64,000 nt of DNA from Apiosordaria backusii (Eukaryota > Ascomycota > Sordariomycetes > Sordariales > Lasiosphaeriaceae). The notes under the pieces are model-generated. The model did not search any database. It was not told where the DNA came from and worked only from the letters and a program-made list of their open reading frames with translations. Location: assembly GCA_030549205.1 (NCBI GenBank), contig JAUKTV010000010.1, forward strand, positions 1,054,001-1,118,000, written 5' to 3'. How positions within the stretch are numbered: the first letter of the stretch is position 1; each line of letters begins with the position of its first letter. Shown here in pieces: positions 9,315 to 21,543 of this stretch. The translations under genes and the position numbers were made by a program.

Positions 9315-12300
9315 ATGACAAGCCTCAGCAGCGAAAGCTTCAAGAGATCACTCGAAAGATTCGAGCGTGGACTTTCCGCTGATCAAAAGAAATACTGCAA
9401 ATCATCAAACCTCGGCCAGATCGAAGCAGAGATCAATGCAGAAGTCAAGAAGATACAGGATAAATACGGCCCACAGAAGAAATTGCGGAATCTGGCGCGA
9501 CTGAATGGATTTTTTGAGGGCATGAAACAGATTGAAGAGCTTGTCAAAATCTTCCTCAATGTTCACGAGGTTGTCGCATTTGTTTGGGTACGTGGATTGA
9601 TTTGCATCGTTATATTGGGCTTGCAATTTCCGCTGACTTTAACAGAGCCCAATCAAGCTCACACTTATGGCAAGTCTTAATTTTCAACGTTACCGATACA
9701 GTCATCCCGCAATGAGCACTTCTACACATGTGCCATGCATTGCCAAATCCGATAACGATCTTCAAAACCATGTCCATCATCTACTGAGGGCTATATGAAC
9801 GGAGTCATGGGTTCATCAACCGTGCAACCTAACAGCATGCCGGGCAACCAGATTCTGCCCACACAGACGGAAGCAACTAACAGTCTTTCAGGTTGTTTCC
9901 AATCACGCCAAGACACTTGAGATTTTGATTGATGCCTACGATGATATAGGTAGATTCCTCAAAGGCATCCGACAATATGACCGTCTTTTTCGGAACTACT
10001 CGTGCGCTCGAGAAGTGCTCGAGGACTGCTTCGATGACGTGCTTCGGTTTCACCAAGCAGCACTCGAAGAACTTGCGAGGCCAAGTAAGTCAAAATCACA
10101 AAGTGTAGATTTCCACTGGAAATGGCGCATTTCTGACCCATATCATCTGTAGGGTGGAAAAAGATGGCCGACTCTCTGTGGCCGCATATCAAGACCAGGT
10201 TTGGGCCCATTCTCAAAAGCCTTGAAAGCCGCACGAAAATATTGTCCGACAGTAAGGTGTCAGCGGCTATTGAGGAGATCCAAACCACTCGTGATGCCAC
10301 ATCGGAAAAGCTCCAAAGCTTGGAGGACATCTTGGAGAAGTTCCTGAAGACGCAGTCTGACGACATGAAGCAGACGGAGGAACGGCGGGCCTTGGAGGCT
10401 GCAGACCGACAACGGACTGACAAAGAGTCTATGTTTATGAAGCTCGCCCCATCCGATTATGAAGGAGATCACCTTACGGCGTCGGCTCAGAGGTATGATG
10501 TAGCTTCAGGGGATTGGGTTTTGCAAGACCTACGCTTCAAAGAGTGGATGAATGGTACAACAAGCGATCAGAGCGTGCTTTATCTCAACGGTATGCCTGG
10601 CTCCGGTGAGTAATTCCCGATAAATTCTGCTGCCTCTGTGGAATGCTTTGCTGATGAGCTATCATTGTTTAGGAAAAACAACCCTGGTCTCACGCATAAT
10701 CGACCACATCAAATCCGAGAAAGTCTCTTTAGGTGGCAGTCTTGCCTACTTTTATTTCAAGCACAACAGAGCAGGGGGCACTAGCGGAACGGCGATAAGT
10801 CGGATGCTTCGTGCATTACTCACACAGTTTCTAGAGCAAGATGATGGACTTCTCGGTCGGATCCAAGAGAAGTGCGGATCCCTTCACAAGCCAACTGACC
10901 TGCAGGAGTCAATTCTGAAATCGCTTGGCAAAGATTGCATCGCATTGCAACATCGTTGTTGGATTGTCGTAGATGGTTTGGACGAATGCAACGATGAACA
11001 CCAAGCTGACAAGTTGGAATCACTAGAGGTGATGAGGTGGTTTATGGGCGAGGTTTTACCCACTGACGACAACGGCCGCTTTCCAATCCGGCTGCTGTTC
11101 TCAGGCCAAAGGGATGGATATATTGACAGACAACTCTCTAATTGTGCTATGATCAATCTGGACACAACGGAGTCTCACGTTCGTGATGTTGAGCACTATG
11201 TCAATCATATGGCTATGAAGATTAAGAGCCGGTTTCATATTACCCAATCTAGGGCCACCGAGATAGCCCAAAAGGTGTCGATTACTGCAAATGGTACGTC
11301 AGCAAATACCCCTACGCGTGATAAAGGGGTCAACAACGCTGACGCTCTTTAGGAATGTTTCTGTACGCAAAGGTGGTCCTCGCAAACCTCTTTGATCAAG
11401 AGTCAGTTGCCGATCTCAACGATGAGCTATCCCAAGAAAAGTTCCCCAAGGAGCTGGATGCCGCATACGGTCGTGTTGTAGCTCGAATACTTGACCGGCC
11501 TCGACCACAAAGAAGCAAAACGGCTGCAACCATACTGGGGTGGTTGGTCTGTTCGCCCAGGGCGTTACGATGGCGAGAGATCCAGTCAAGATTCTGTATC
11601 AACGCTGAAAAGCAAACCTGCGACTTCGATCGTCGCCGCCTGGACGGCTGTAAGGTTCTCTGCGGATCTCTTGTTGAACTCGATCCCTGCGAGTACCAAA
11701 AAGATTCTGAGTCTGAGGACATGATTAGCTTGGTTCATAATACTGCCCGCAGGTGAGGCCCAACCTTCCCCGTCGCTCACGAGCAATGTACTGAGAGATT
11801 TTACGTACATCAGTTACCTACTACAGTCAGGGCGAATATCTCTTTCGATGGAACATGCTAAACTGGCGCTATTTTGTACTCAATATCTCGCATCGGCCCC
11901 TTTCAACATTCAGGATCAGAAGACTGATGACATCCTTGCTTCGGCGCTGACTGGGTACTACGGACTTCTTGATTACGCAGCCGCTTACTGGAAAGAACAT
12001 GTACAACAAGCCACCTTATCCGAAAATGATGTTGATGACGATACGAAACAAAGGCTGGTCTGTTTCTCAAAATGTCTGCTGGCATCGCAAGCTGGTCATT
12101 CTAGAACAGACGAAACCGATTCCGTGGACCTGGAAGTTATTATGGACAGCCCTCAACACGACGAGCCCTGCCAGCCTAATAATGAGATTCCGCAAGATCC
12201 AGTCGCCGTCGTCAGACAAGTGATTGAAGTGATTGACCACACGACATTGACGGATCGTGCGCGCCAAGCACTCTTGGAGCTCAATGGCATTGGGCGGTTC

Positions 12301-13824
12301 AAATGCACAGTAGTGGCATGCTCCAAATTTGCAGAGGGCTTCTCCAAGCGAGAGGATCGAGATCGACACACATCGAATCACGAGAAACCTTTCAAGTGCT
12401 CTGTCTCAGGATGCCATGCTCAGCGAGTTGGATACGGCTCCCAAAAAGGACTGGATGCGCATAACAAACGACTTCATCCTGCGCCTTCAGATGGTGAAGT
12501 GCTTTTCGCCACGTCACTACCAATTAAGGAAGACACTATCCACAGCGCTGCTTCTCGGGGAGATCTTGAGTCAGTCAAGTTCTTTCTCAAGTCTGGATCC
12601 CCCATTGACAAGCCGACGAAAGAAAGGGGAGGCATGACTCCTCTATTTCTTGCTACTCGATTTGGGCATGCAAATGCCTGCTCATATCTGATACAACAAG
12701 GTGCAAACCCTTTCGAAGAGAGGATTGCTGTTTCGCCATTCATGGAAGCAGTCAGTCGTGGAGACACTGAGATGGTACACCTTTTCCTAAACGCACAAGA
12801 TAATCCATCACCGACACTGGGACAGTTACATGTACTAGGTAAAGCAGTTGCCACTTTGATCATTGCTGGAGACACCACAAATTTTAAAGTGCTCCTGGAA
12901 CATCTAAGTCTCTACTTTGACCTGGCATCTGCTCTCACCGAGATTTTGGGGCGTTTGGTTTGGGACAAGTCAAGCTGGAATACGTTCGCCGTAAAGAATG
13001 CCAAATTGATCGACAAGCAGGTATCGCTTTTGCATGCAATTGTTAGAATGGCATTTCCCCAGTTGTATAAACTGGGAAGCTCGTTGCCACAGTTGCGCAT
13101 TGATCTCACTCCATCGGATTTAAGCTGCCTGGAAGCACTACGAGGGATATTTATGAAACCATGGTTTATTCATGGAGACCCTCCTTTGAACGGAGCATGC
13201 GCAACGAAACGCTACTTCGTCGCTGAATTTGTTTTGGAGTTCCTTCAAAAAGAAGACATACTGTTCGCCGCTTCACCTGGACGGGCAGCTTTGTCACGGT
13301 TAAGGTTTTCAGTCGAAGAGATAGATCGATTGTTGCCAGGGCGTCTTTACAGTCTGGTTCGTCGAATCCTTGAAGCAACGGACGGGGCTGCCGCAAATGT
13401 CAAGGATGAAAATGGCGAATTTCCGATTCATCACGCGATGCGCCGATATGTACCAGCTGAGGTCATCAAAGTCTTGATGCAATACACGACGTGCCTGGAT
13501 GTGCTGACAAACTACGGAGACACACCTCTGGTGCTAGCTGTAGACTACAACTACTCTACTGCAGTTTCGTTGCTTGTGGAAAGCGGTCGAGTGAGCCTCA
13601 CACGAAAAAGGGATCACCAGACGCTTTCAGGCGATGTAGAAGAGAGTATGCAGGAATACGCTCAAAGGCTGAAGCGGAAGGCGGGGGAATGGGAACGTTC
13701 AGAAGAGTGGTTACAACATCGGCAGGATATAGTGGATATTTTGAGGCGCGCGATAGCTGAGAAGGAGGCCAAGACGTCTTCGGGGTCTGGCAACTTGCCA
13801 TCTCCGCAAGCTCCTACGGAGTAA
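9315..13824 (+). CDS. STAND/NLR-type receptor: DUF7708-NACHT-C2H2 zinc fingers-ankyrin
   Basis: Seven exons: 9315-9587, 9646-9669, 9892-10084, 10153-10605, 10673-11293, 11353-11752, 11814-13824; 1324 residues. The N-terminal helical domain looks like DUF7708 (FVWSPIKLTLM, then LIDAYDDIGRFLKGIRQYDRLF). NACHT follows, with P-loop GMPGSGKTTLV built across intron 10606-10672 and a Walker B-like CWIVVDGLDEC. The C-terminal half has two C2H2-type fingers (CTVVAC..., CSVSGC...H) and then degenerate ankyrin repeats (GGMTPLFLATRFGHANACSY). Such proteins sense ligands through the repeats and drive fungal incompatibility or immune cell death. The second intron uses a GC donor (ATG|gcaagt), judged from frame and from the conserved WGPIKLTLM-type motif. 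Reading frame is intact throughout. Ligand and effector output unknown. Confidence 0.85.
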
Positions 13825-14719
13825 GCCGGTCTGGTATGGATAGGCCAAACTGGGAGATTCGTTCGGGTTGCGCGCCTTCAGCCACAGGGGTGCTACAAAT
13901 GTCATTCATAGCCAGCCGGGCCGAGGGAGGTAGTTTGATATGGACACCTCCAATGGAGTTGGATTCGGCTAGCATCTACTTGTAAACCTTCAACAGCACG
14001 AGGTACGATATCTGTGAGCGAGAATGATGGTGGGGGATGCAATACCGGCATGTACGAAACACATGGGCACTCAGTACACCAGACGAAAGGCCAAGATGTT
14101 CCGTGGAACCTTGTGTACTGTCCCGAACCTGGAAGTCCAAGGCTGTTCATTTTGGGCTTTCAATGTAATGTAACTTCTCAAGTGCTGTGGGAAAAGACTG
14201 AAGATGGGCTGGATAGAGCGGCAGGCGGCCGCATGCCGTACTGAAGCAAATGCACAACTTTGATTGATGGGGCCTAGCTTGACCACGGCCTTCTTATCTT
14301 CACAACCAGAAGCAAGAGGAAGTCAGGAATGCAAGCGGCATGCCTTGCCAATGAGAAGGACCTGGCCGCAGGAGGTAACGTCCGAAGGCCGACAAGAGGC
14401 GGAATTGAGGTAGGTGCATCTTGCCGATCTGAAGCGGGCACATGGAAAGGGGGCCGATGGTTCCACCCGGATAACGTCGCGCTTGGAGGTATCAATGTGC
14501 CGACTACTGTCTTGGGGAGCTCCTTCTATTTTGAAATAATACGGGCAAAGATTCCGCCAGGTTCCATTTCGACCGATGTCTTAACGGCCGAACCTGGAAA
14601 GCTACGATACGATACAAATATCTGCCTGCCTCAGTCTTCTGCGGACTTGACTATCCTTCGCCCAATCATCACATCACATAGGCTTGCCAAATCAGATCTG
14701 TCCTCTACCTATCATCACG
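13825..14719. other. Intergenic, no gene seen
   Basis: About 895 bases. Short ORFs on both strands overlap each other and show no motif, splice structure or composition that would support coding. No repeats or RNA genes recognised. Confidence 0.45.
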
Positions 14720-15411
14720 ATGCTCAAGTCTCTGTTCCTCCTGATCGGCTTTGCGCTGTCTGTCGCAGCTCTCCCAGGTTCGCATGTGCTAAACGCAGAC
14801 GCCACCACCACTACCGGTAAACTTCCACAACCCATATTGACGACCTTTGTGTACTTTGGTTCCTGTAGACTGACCTGTTCCGATTTCCAGTCGTCTCAGG
14901 CATCTGGGCAACCTCATATCCCAGCTTTTCCACTTCCACCCAACCTGCTTCTACTCAGGCTTCCATCCAGCCCGATCCGATTGACGACCCCGGAAGATTG
15001 TGGGTTACTTACCGGCGGTACATTCCGCCGCAACATGTCGACCCCAACTTCAGACTCCGCTGCGAATACGACATCTTTGAGTCCCGGGCGAGCGTGGATC
15101 CCTTCAATGTCTGTCTCCATCCCTACAAGAAGATATGGCTCGTCGGTATAGAAGCAGATTGTGATCAGGGATATAGGATGCCTATCCCTACATTTCCGAT
15201 CGGCTTTGACCCTTGCGGTGTAAGCACGGGCTGTTTCTATCAACCTGACGGCCAGAAGGTGGTTTGTGACAATGGCGAATACCCTTGCCTTATTGTCAAC
15301 CAGGAGAATAACTGGGTGCAATGCGCAGATAACAAGGAGGATCCTGGGGATATCATGTCGGGGTATGGGGCATATGCTCGGCTTCAGTGTGATGGCTTTC
15401 CGACGCAGTGA
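14720..15411 (+). CDS. Small secreted cysteine-rich protein
   Basis: Two exons, 14720-14816 and 14891-15411, joined across a GT-AG intron; 205 residues. The N-terminus (MLKSLFLLIGFALSVAALPG) is a clear signal peptide. A Thr/Ser/Pro-rich linker follows, then a domain of about 140 residues with nine cysteines, including DPCGVSTGCF and VVCDNGEYPC. The cysteine content and size suit an extracellular disulfide-bonded protein. I do not recognise the family. It may be an effector-like or cell-wall-associated protein; no enzyme motif is visible. It lies 0.9 kb downstream of the NACHT receptor in the same orientation, with no evidence that they are functionally linked. Confidence 0.72.
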
Positions 15412-15924
15412 GGGCAAGGTAGTTTGGCGCATCGCGGTATGGGGTGGCGTGGGAAGTCGTGGGGAAGTCACTATTTGCGGGGAACATGAATTACTGGCGG
15501 TAATTTCTACGCTCAAGGTTCTATGTTTAGATATGACAAAGGCTGGTTGGCGGAATCGATGAGTTTTTATCTATCATATCCCATGGTCTGTGGTGATGGC
15601 GTCCATTTCGCACTGTGCGCACCTTAGCCCCACAGCAGTGAACGTTCCTTGTGGCCAGGCTTCGACCACCCACGTGCCACCTAAAACCATATCTCAACGA
15701 CTTGTGGTTGCGATTGACAAAACGAGAGAAGCGACCTTGTCTCCGCATATTCCTCCTTCTCTACAGTGCTTTAAGCGCTGATTTTTCCTTAGTTCTTTCC
15801 ACAGCCCGCCTTTTAAGTGGACGTGTCCCACTTCGTTGTTTGGCGTTCGTCGACCACGCCCACTCAACACCCATCATCGACTTGAAATCGAAATATCGAA
15901 CTGCAATTCAAGCACGCGACAACT
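15412..15924. other. Intergenic, promoter of the MYND pseudogene
   Basis: About 510 bases; a palindromic GTGGCACG-type stretch aside, nothing recognisable. Confidence 0.4.
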
Positions 15925-18900
15925 ATGTTACAGCAAGGACTTGCTGTGCTTCATACGGGGTTTTACCCCTTTGGCAACACGCCTGCTGTCTGTTTGACAC
16001 AGAACCTCCCGCCTGAGGCCCCCGCCAAGATCTTGATCCTCGGATGTGGAGATCTGCGTAATGTTCTTTTTACGAACCACTCAGACGGAGCAAGACGAAA
16101 GTTGGACTTTACCTGTTGTGATATCGAGGCGGCTGTGATAGGTGAGTCTCTCTATTGTTTTTATTTTTTCTGGAAGTCTCACTGACAACCTGATCAGCCC
16201 GCGGCATCCTTCTTGCAAGTCTCCTCATCGATGACGCCAACGGGCAACACACCACCAGCAACTGGAATATCTATTTCCACCAGTATTTGAGCTCTGCGGA
16301 CCATGTTCGTCTCATCGCTCAAGCTAGAAAACTACGCTCCCATTCTGGCTCAATCGATACGTGGAGAGAAAGCGAGTACGGCAAAGCCATCCGGTTCTGC
16401 GACCGCATCACCCTCGACCAAGTGTCCAAGGTGTGGGACTTTTATCTTGATGAGAGCAATCGGTCTCGAGTGGAAGCCAAGATGAAAAGCGAAAAGCCTG
16501 CCAATTCGCATCTCAATTTGAGCGGCATGCGCTCCACGGCCCCCGCATTCCACATCGGTTTTCAGGCTATCGTCGACACACACGAGAACTTCTGGAAGCA
16601 GGGGAGCACCGATACTGACTTGGCTGCCCTTCCCAAGGAGCAAAAGTACCCCAACCCAATGCTTGTTTCTCCAAGAGTTGCCGCTAAACTTCATGGCGGA
16701 GAAAATCCTTTATTGGGATTTCATCTCGCGACAGCTTTCGTGCCGCTTGACGACAAGTCACCCTTTGCCAAAGCTTCGAAAGAAGGCACTAACTTGCGGA
16801 AGGCCGTGGCTGCTGCTCGCACGGAGTTTAGCCTTTGGTCAGAATCTTTTAGGAAGCAAGCTAAGGACAGGATTACGCTTCGTTTCTTTGTCGGAGATGG
16901 CATTGCTTTCGCTCAAAGCCTCCAACATCGGCGGCGGACAGGATCCTTGACAGGCGCGTCCTAGTATCGGAGCCGGTTCAAGTCCTTTGATCCTCTTATC
17001 CTCGACGAAAAGGAGTACGGTCCAAACGGCAACGCACCGGTTTCTTTTACCTCCATCGACACTTCCAATCTCATCGATCATCTAGGCTCGATCAATCTTC
17101 TGGTTGCCACCACGCCCTTACTTAATGGAGCCGCATCTTCAACGTTGTATACAGAGTCGTTGGTCAAGAGAAGCAAGACACACCAAGGATTTATCCAAAG
17201 TCTGTTTAGCATGGACCTCGGGTTATTCTCTCTCCTTCTTAGACTCTTCCCGGTAGATTACTGGACAAACACAACATCTGTTTGCGCCGGCGATGAGGGA
17301 ATTATTAACAGGGTTGTCCAAGGCCGTTCGGGCTCCGGATCCAAGCCGGCATCTGGACAGCTTCATATCAGAATAGGATGGAAACGACCACCGGGACCGT
17401 CGCATGTCAGATCCAAAGCCACCGGTACTTCCCTTACGTATTTACACATAGATGCATCAAACCTCGCAAAGTTATTATTCGACGTTTACCTCAACATATT
17501 TCCTCATAAGAATGTTGCAGCTATAATGTCGGCTCTGAAATTAGGTGGAGCGACCGGTCTTTCGCTCCCAGTATATTGCAAAGCAAGTTTTGCCGCTCTT
17601 CTCAGATTTATAAAGAGTCGTGTAAAGACAGACTGGACAGCCACCATGAATCACTTGATTGGGCGCATCAACAATAAGACCACTCTTACGATAGGACCCA
17701 ACTATAATCACGAATTACTCATGTATATCCATCTCTTGGATATCTGTCAGGTGCCCGACCTAGCCGCGCCGCACAGTCTCTCCGTCAGTGAAGGTACTCA
17801 CAGAGGCCTCTCAACTTAGAAAGACATGCCTTCAACCGTCTGCGTCACGTTGGAGGTACCTCGGTCGCGGCTGGGGTTGTTCACGAAACATGGTAGCGTA
17901 TTGCCAGTCCAGTGTCTCCTCCAAGACTCTTCTGGGTCCAAATGGATGAACATATTTGCAGCTGTGCAGCTCGGATTTGGGAACATCAAGACGACCGGCA
18001 CGCCGTACACCAACACGTTTTCGTTGCAGATTGAGGACAACCCCGAGGGCTGGTATGGATCGTCTACCCTCGTAGTCTCGTTTAGGGTCCCAACTTAGAT
18101 CCTCCTACAAAAGCCAGAGAAGGCTACCATTGCCTTTGCTCTTCAACACAACCCGTAGGTTGTCCGAATATATCAAGGTCAACTTGGAAAACAATTGGTG
18201 GTCTTTAAAACATCTCTAGGAGATGTCAGTCACATATCTATCACAAAGGAACCACCCAATCTAGGAAGGCCTATCACAAGTGCTTGCTTTAGCAAGGGGG
18301 ACTTCCTTGACTCAGATGTGCTTAATCCGGGGACAAAAACCACTTTATCAGTCACTACCGACAGCAAGCTAACGACTTTGACTTATCGAATCGACCTAGA
18401 ATCTCAAGATCTAAAGTCGACCCTAAGCAACGGGTATGTCGTCAAAACCACCGCGTCATCTTCCTGTATTTAGGACGTGAAGATGGGAGATAAGCCATTG
18501 AAGGTCATCTTCCCCTTACCAGTCTTGGGATCCTCCATCAAAACGCGCATTGCTCGCAAATCCTCCTACATTAAGCTCATCGGCACCGTCATCACAGCAA
18601 CATCCAAAACACCTTCCTTTTCTTTTACCTACCCAACCATTTTCTCCAAGACGATACCTAGCGCTCGCCCTGTTCCCACCCCTTAGAACATGCCGCACCT
18701 CAATCTTTCCACCCTCCCAGCAATCAACATTGACCCCAAGCATCATACTGCTCTATCCTAGGTCAACCTACACCTAGCACATATGTGGTCCAGCCACAAG
18801 AGGCTTCTCCGCAAAAACCCAGGGAAACCTGTCTCCAAAGAGAAGCAAGCTCGTGTTGACTTCAAGGATTCACTCTTATACCATTTTCATGCAGTTTGCC

Positions 18901-19668
18901 GGTCTCAAAGACGCCGGAGGCACAGGCGTGCGCAGCAGCATCTTTGCTCTAAACTGCAAGGAGGCAGACGGCATCAACATGGCCATTTTCATCTCAGCCA
19001 TACGCCTCGATCTGTCAAATCGCACGCTCGTTCTTAACGCAACTGTCATGCCGGCTACCTTTGAGCGTCTCGAACGCCAAGCAAGGGTTTTCCAGGACAT
19101 GTTAGAGACCGGCAAGGTCATTTCCGTCAACGTGACGCTCGACGAGCTGCGGCTGTGGAAGGAGGTGCTGCCTTCTATGGTGGAAAGATGCAGAGAGTGG
19201 GAGCACAAAGAGCGTTGCGCATATTTCAAGGGAGGCCAGCGGAGAGCTCCGCCGCTTTCTGTTGGGATAGGTGAGAGGATTCTTTGTGACTGTGGAGTGG
19301 ATGTCTTCCCGCAGGATTATCATGTGGATTATATGGGAAGCAACTGGAATTACGCCAAGAAGCACTGTGTACGGGCGGCAATCTCGCCCATGTTTGCCAG
19401 CTCCCTGGTGGATGAGCTGCTTTTGCCGCCTGCGTTGTCTGAGTTGCCGAGCCCGTCGACGGGAATTCCATCTGCGAACACCGCGAGGCAGACTATCCCA
19501 GCCATTCCTGTTGAGGGAAGTGGAAAGGATCAGTGCAATGTTTGTTGGGCGGAGAAGAGTGACAATGGAGGAGAGCTGTTGAAGTGCTCGAAGTGTAAGA
19601 AGGTGAGGTATTGCAGTCAGGAGTGTCAGAAGATTGATTGGAAGGATCACAAGAAGGTCTGTAAGTAA
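15925..19668 (+). pseudogene. DUF4470-MYND zinc-finger gene, inactivated by seven in-frame TAG stops and a frameshift
   Basis: The first exon (15925-16141, intron 16142-16197) encodes the DUF4470 start: GFYPFGNTPAVCLTQNLPPE, ILILGCGDLRNVLFT, KLDFTCCDIEA. One continuous frame then runs to about 18884 but is cut by TAG at 16962, 17817, 18096, 18156, 18471, 18684 and 18759. A single extra base near 18884-18888 shifts the frame, after which MQFAGLKDAGGTGVRS leads to an intact MYND finger (CNVCWAEK...CSKCKKVRYCSQEC...W..H...C) and TAA at 19666. Flanking family sequence is retained at every stop, and no splice donors pair with them. MYND fingers bind proline-rich peptides; the intact protein would be about 1.2 kb of residues-scale, roughly 1200 residues. 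Between 17401 and 17820 I hand-count TA 30, TG 19, CA 37, indicating strand-biased TG-to-TA change. Confidence 0.85.
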
Positions 19669-20173
19669 GTTAGGTAGATGGTTGTTCAAGCCGGGATGTT
19701 GGAATGATGTACTTTGATCATGCATCTTCTCTAGAGGGTCAAAAGACTTGCAAATACCTTGGGCATGCACACGGTCGTGAACAAAAAGTCAGGGACGGCT
19801 ACATAGAACCAAAGCCCTTTAAGATAGCCGTTAGGTGTTGGAAATAGTTAATAGGCCCCTTGACTATCGTTTGAGGCCCATTCACTATTTTATCAACAAC
19901 TTGACATCTTGAAAATGACAGGCTGGAGGATATATCTGTGTCTACATCGCGGGTTAGGGTTAGCAAACCCATCCTCCTTTTTCCCCTGGAATCCAGCTCC
20001 AAAAAGGCTGTTTGTAACCCCGCAACTGAAGTCCGAAAAAAGCCCCACGGGCAAGTCGCCCACAAGGTCCGCCAAAACACGCCAAAAAGACCGACAACGT
20101 ATCTTTTCCTTTCTTGGAATCGTAAAAGGGTTGCTCATAAGTATCCTACTTGTATCAGGTAGACGAGCTGAAA
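19669..20173. other. Intergenic, promoter of HRI1
   Basis: About 500 bases. Contains GGTTAGGGTTAG at 19952-19963, about 210 bp upstream of the HRI1 ATG, a telomere-like (telobox) motif. No gene seen. Confidence 0.45.
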
Positions 20174-20958
20174 ATGGCTGCCGACATCTCCCTCCGCAAA
20201 TCCATCCGCTGGCTCCCCCACCCAGCATCCGAGCCAACCTCCACCATCGTGCTGACCTCCCCTGAGAGGAGATTTGTCGACATCAGGGTTTTCCTCCCTC
20301 TTCCTTCTTCTTCACCGGATATTCCCTTGGAGAAACTAGACTGGGCCATAGGAGGGCATTCCACCTCTTCCCCTGTTACCAACCCCGCAACAAAAGAAGT
20401 GGAGTATTCCCACTGTGTCTGGCATCATTGGATTGATTCGAGGGTTAACTCTGCTGATGTTGCTGCTGATGAGGGGGATAATTACTCTGTTGAGGGGAGG
20501 CCGGAGTTGACGCTGGAGAAGGGGAGGATGGTGAATCCGGGGAGTGGGGAGGTGGGGGAGTATGAGGAGGTTTGGGAGGCGGGGGGATTGAGAAGGTGGG
20601 GGGAGTGGAGGGGATTGTTCTTGTTTATGACCCTGAAAATGAGGACAATGCTGGATGGGCTGGTGGTGAGCAAGGTGAAGGGGATGGGGTGAGGAGGGGG
20701 ATGGTGGTTAGATTAGGGGGGTATGTGCAGGGGTTTTTGAGGGATGGGGAGGGTATTAGGGTTGAGAGGTGGGTTTGGGATGGGGAAAGGGGGGTATGGG
20801 AGAGGAAGATTAGGATCGGGAGTGGGAAGTTGGAGGGTGGGAATGGAGTGATACCGGTGGAGTTTGTTACTGAGGTTGGGGGGCAGATGGAGATTGGTGA
20901 TGAGGTTGTTGCTGAGGGTGGGAGGAGGTGGAGGGTTGTTGAGAAGAGCTTGGCGTGA
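20174..20958 (+). CDS. HRI1: HRI1-family protein; frame broken by one base
   Basis: The start (20174, context aaaATGG) gives SLRKSIRWLP and STIVLTSPERRFVDIRVFLP, typical of the fungal HRI1 family, followed by HCVWHHWIDSR, LEKGRMVNPGSGE and YEEVWEAGG. The N-terminal frame then runs into non-homologous sequence, while the frame shifted by one resumes with IEKVGGVEGIVLVYDPENED, RRGMVVRLGGYVQGFL and VERWVWDGE to TGA at 20956. Adding one G to the G-run near 20580-20586 gives a continuous protein of 261 residues. Yeast Hri1 is a lipocalin-like protein that binds the Hrr25 kinase; its role is unclear. The gene is G-rich on the coding strand, so an under-called homopolymer is the likeliest cause. Confidence 0.82.
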
Positions 20959-21543
20959 GAGGCTGGTCGTGAACGAATACCACCAAGCATTGGGAAAGGC
21001 TTTGGTTACATAGCATCGTCTATTATCGTCAATAATGGCGTCTTGGCTTGAGGCCTGGGTCACTCTACCGCAGCTGTGCCGCTACGAGCCATTTTGAGGT
21101 TGGAATCTTGCCCAAGTAGGTAGTTTTTCCATTGGTGATCCTTGGCAGTCAGATTTGGGGATCTTAGCCCTGGGCCATGGAAACCTAGTTGGACACCCAA
21201 ATTCCAAGTTCGATCTGACTGTCATCAAAGATGAGTCAGCGCTGGCGTCTCATGCAGTGCCTGATGGCCGACCAGTTTCACGACGAAATAGCTGACAATG
21301 GATCACGAACTGATCATGACCCCAACAAAATGGTCCAACACGCCTCACACTCTGATCATATCTACCTACCTATAAAGCCGCTGTTCCGAACCACGATTGG
21401 GATTGACGTTGACCATCACGCTTTCACATTCATTAATCCGGTTATCAGGCATACCCGGACAAACGCTGAATCTGGCATTCAGCTTGCTTCACTTCTGCAA
21501 TAACGACTCTCTTTTACACCAAGCGTGACAAACTCGATTCAAG
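20959..21543. other. Intergenic
   Basis: About 585 bases between HRI1 and the low-complexity gene; an ORF at 21231-21503 lacks supporting features. Nothing else seen. Confidence 0.4.

Noticed and set aside
16974..16985. GGTTCAAGTCC, a perfect-looking tRNA B box
   Set aside because: Lies inside the MYND pseudogene frame; no A box at suitable distance and no cloverleaf.
17817..18761. Explaining the TAG codons as 3' splice sites
   Set aside because: They are TAG in one frame with homologous sequence on both sides, and no donors exist at matching positions.
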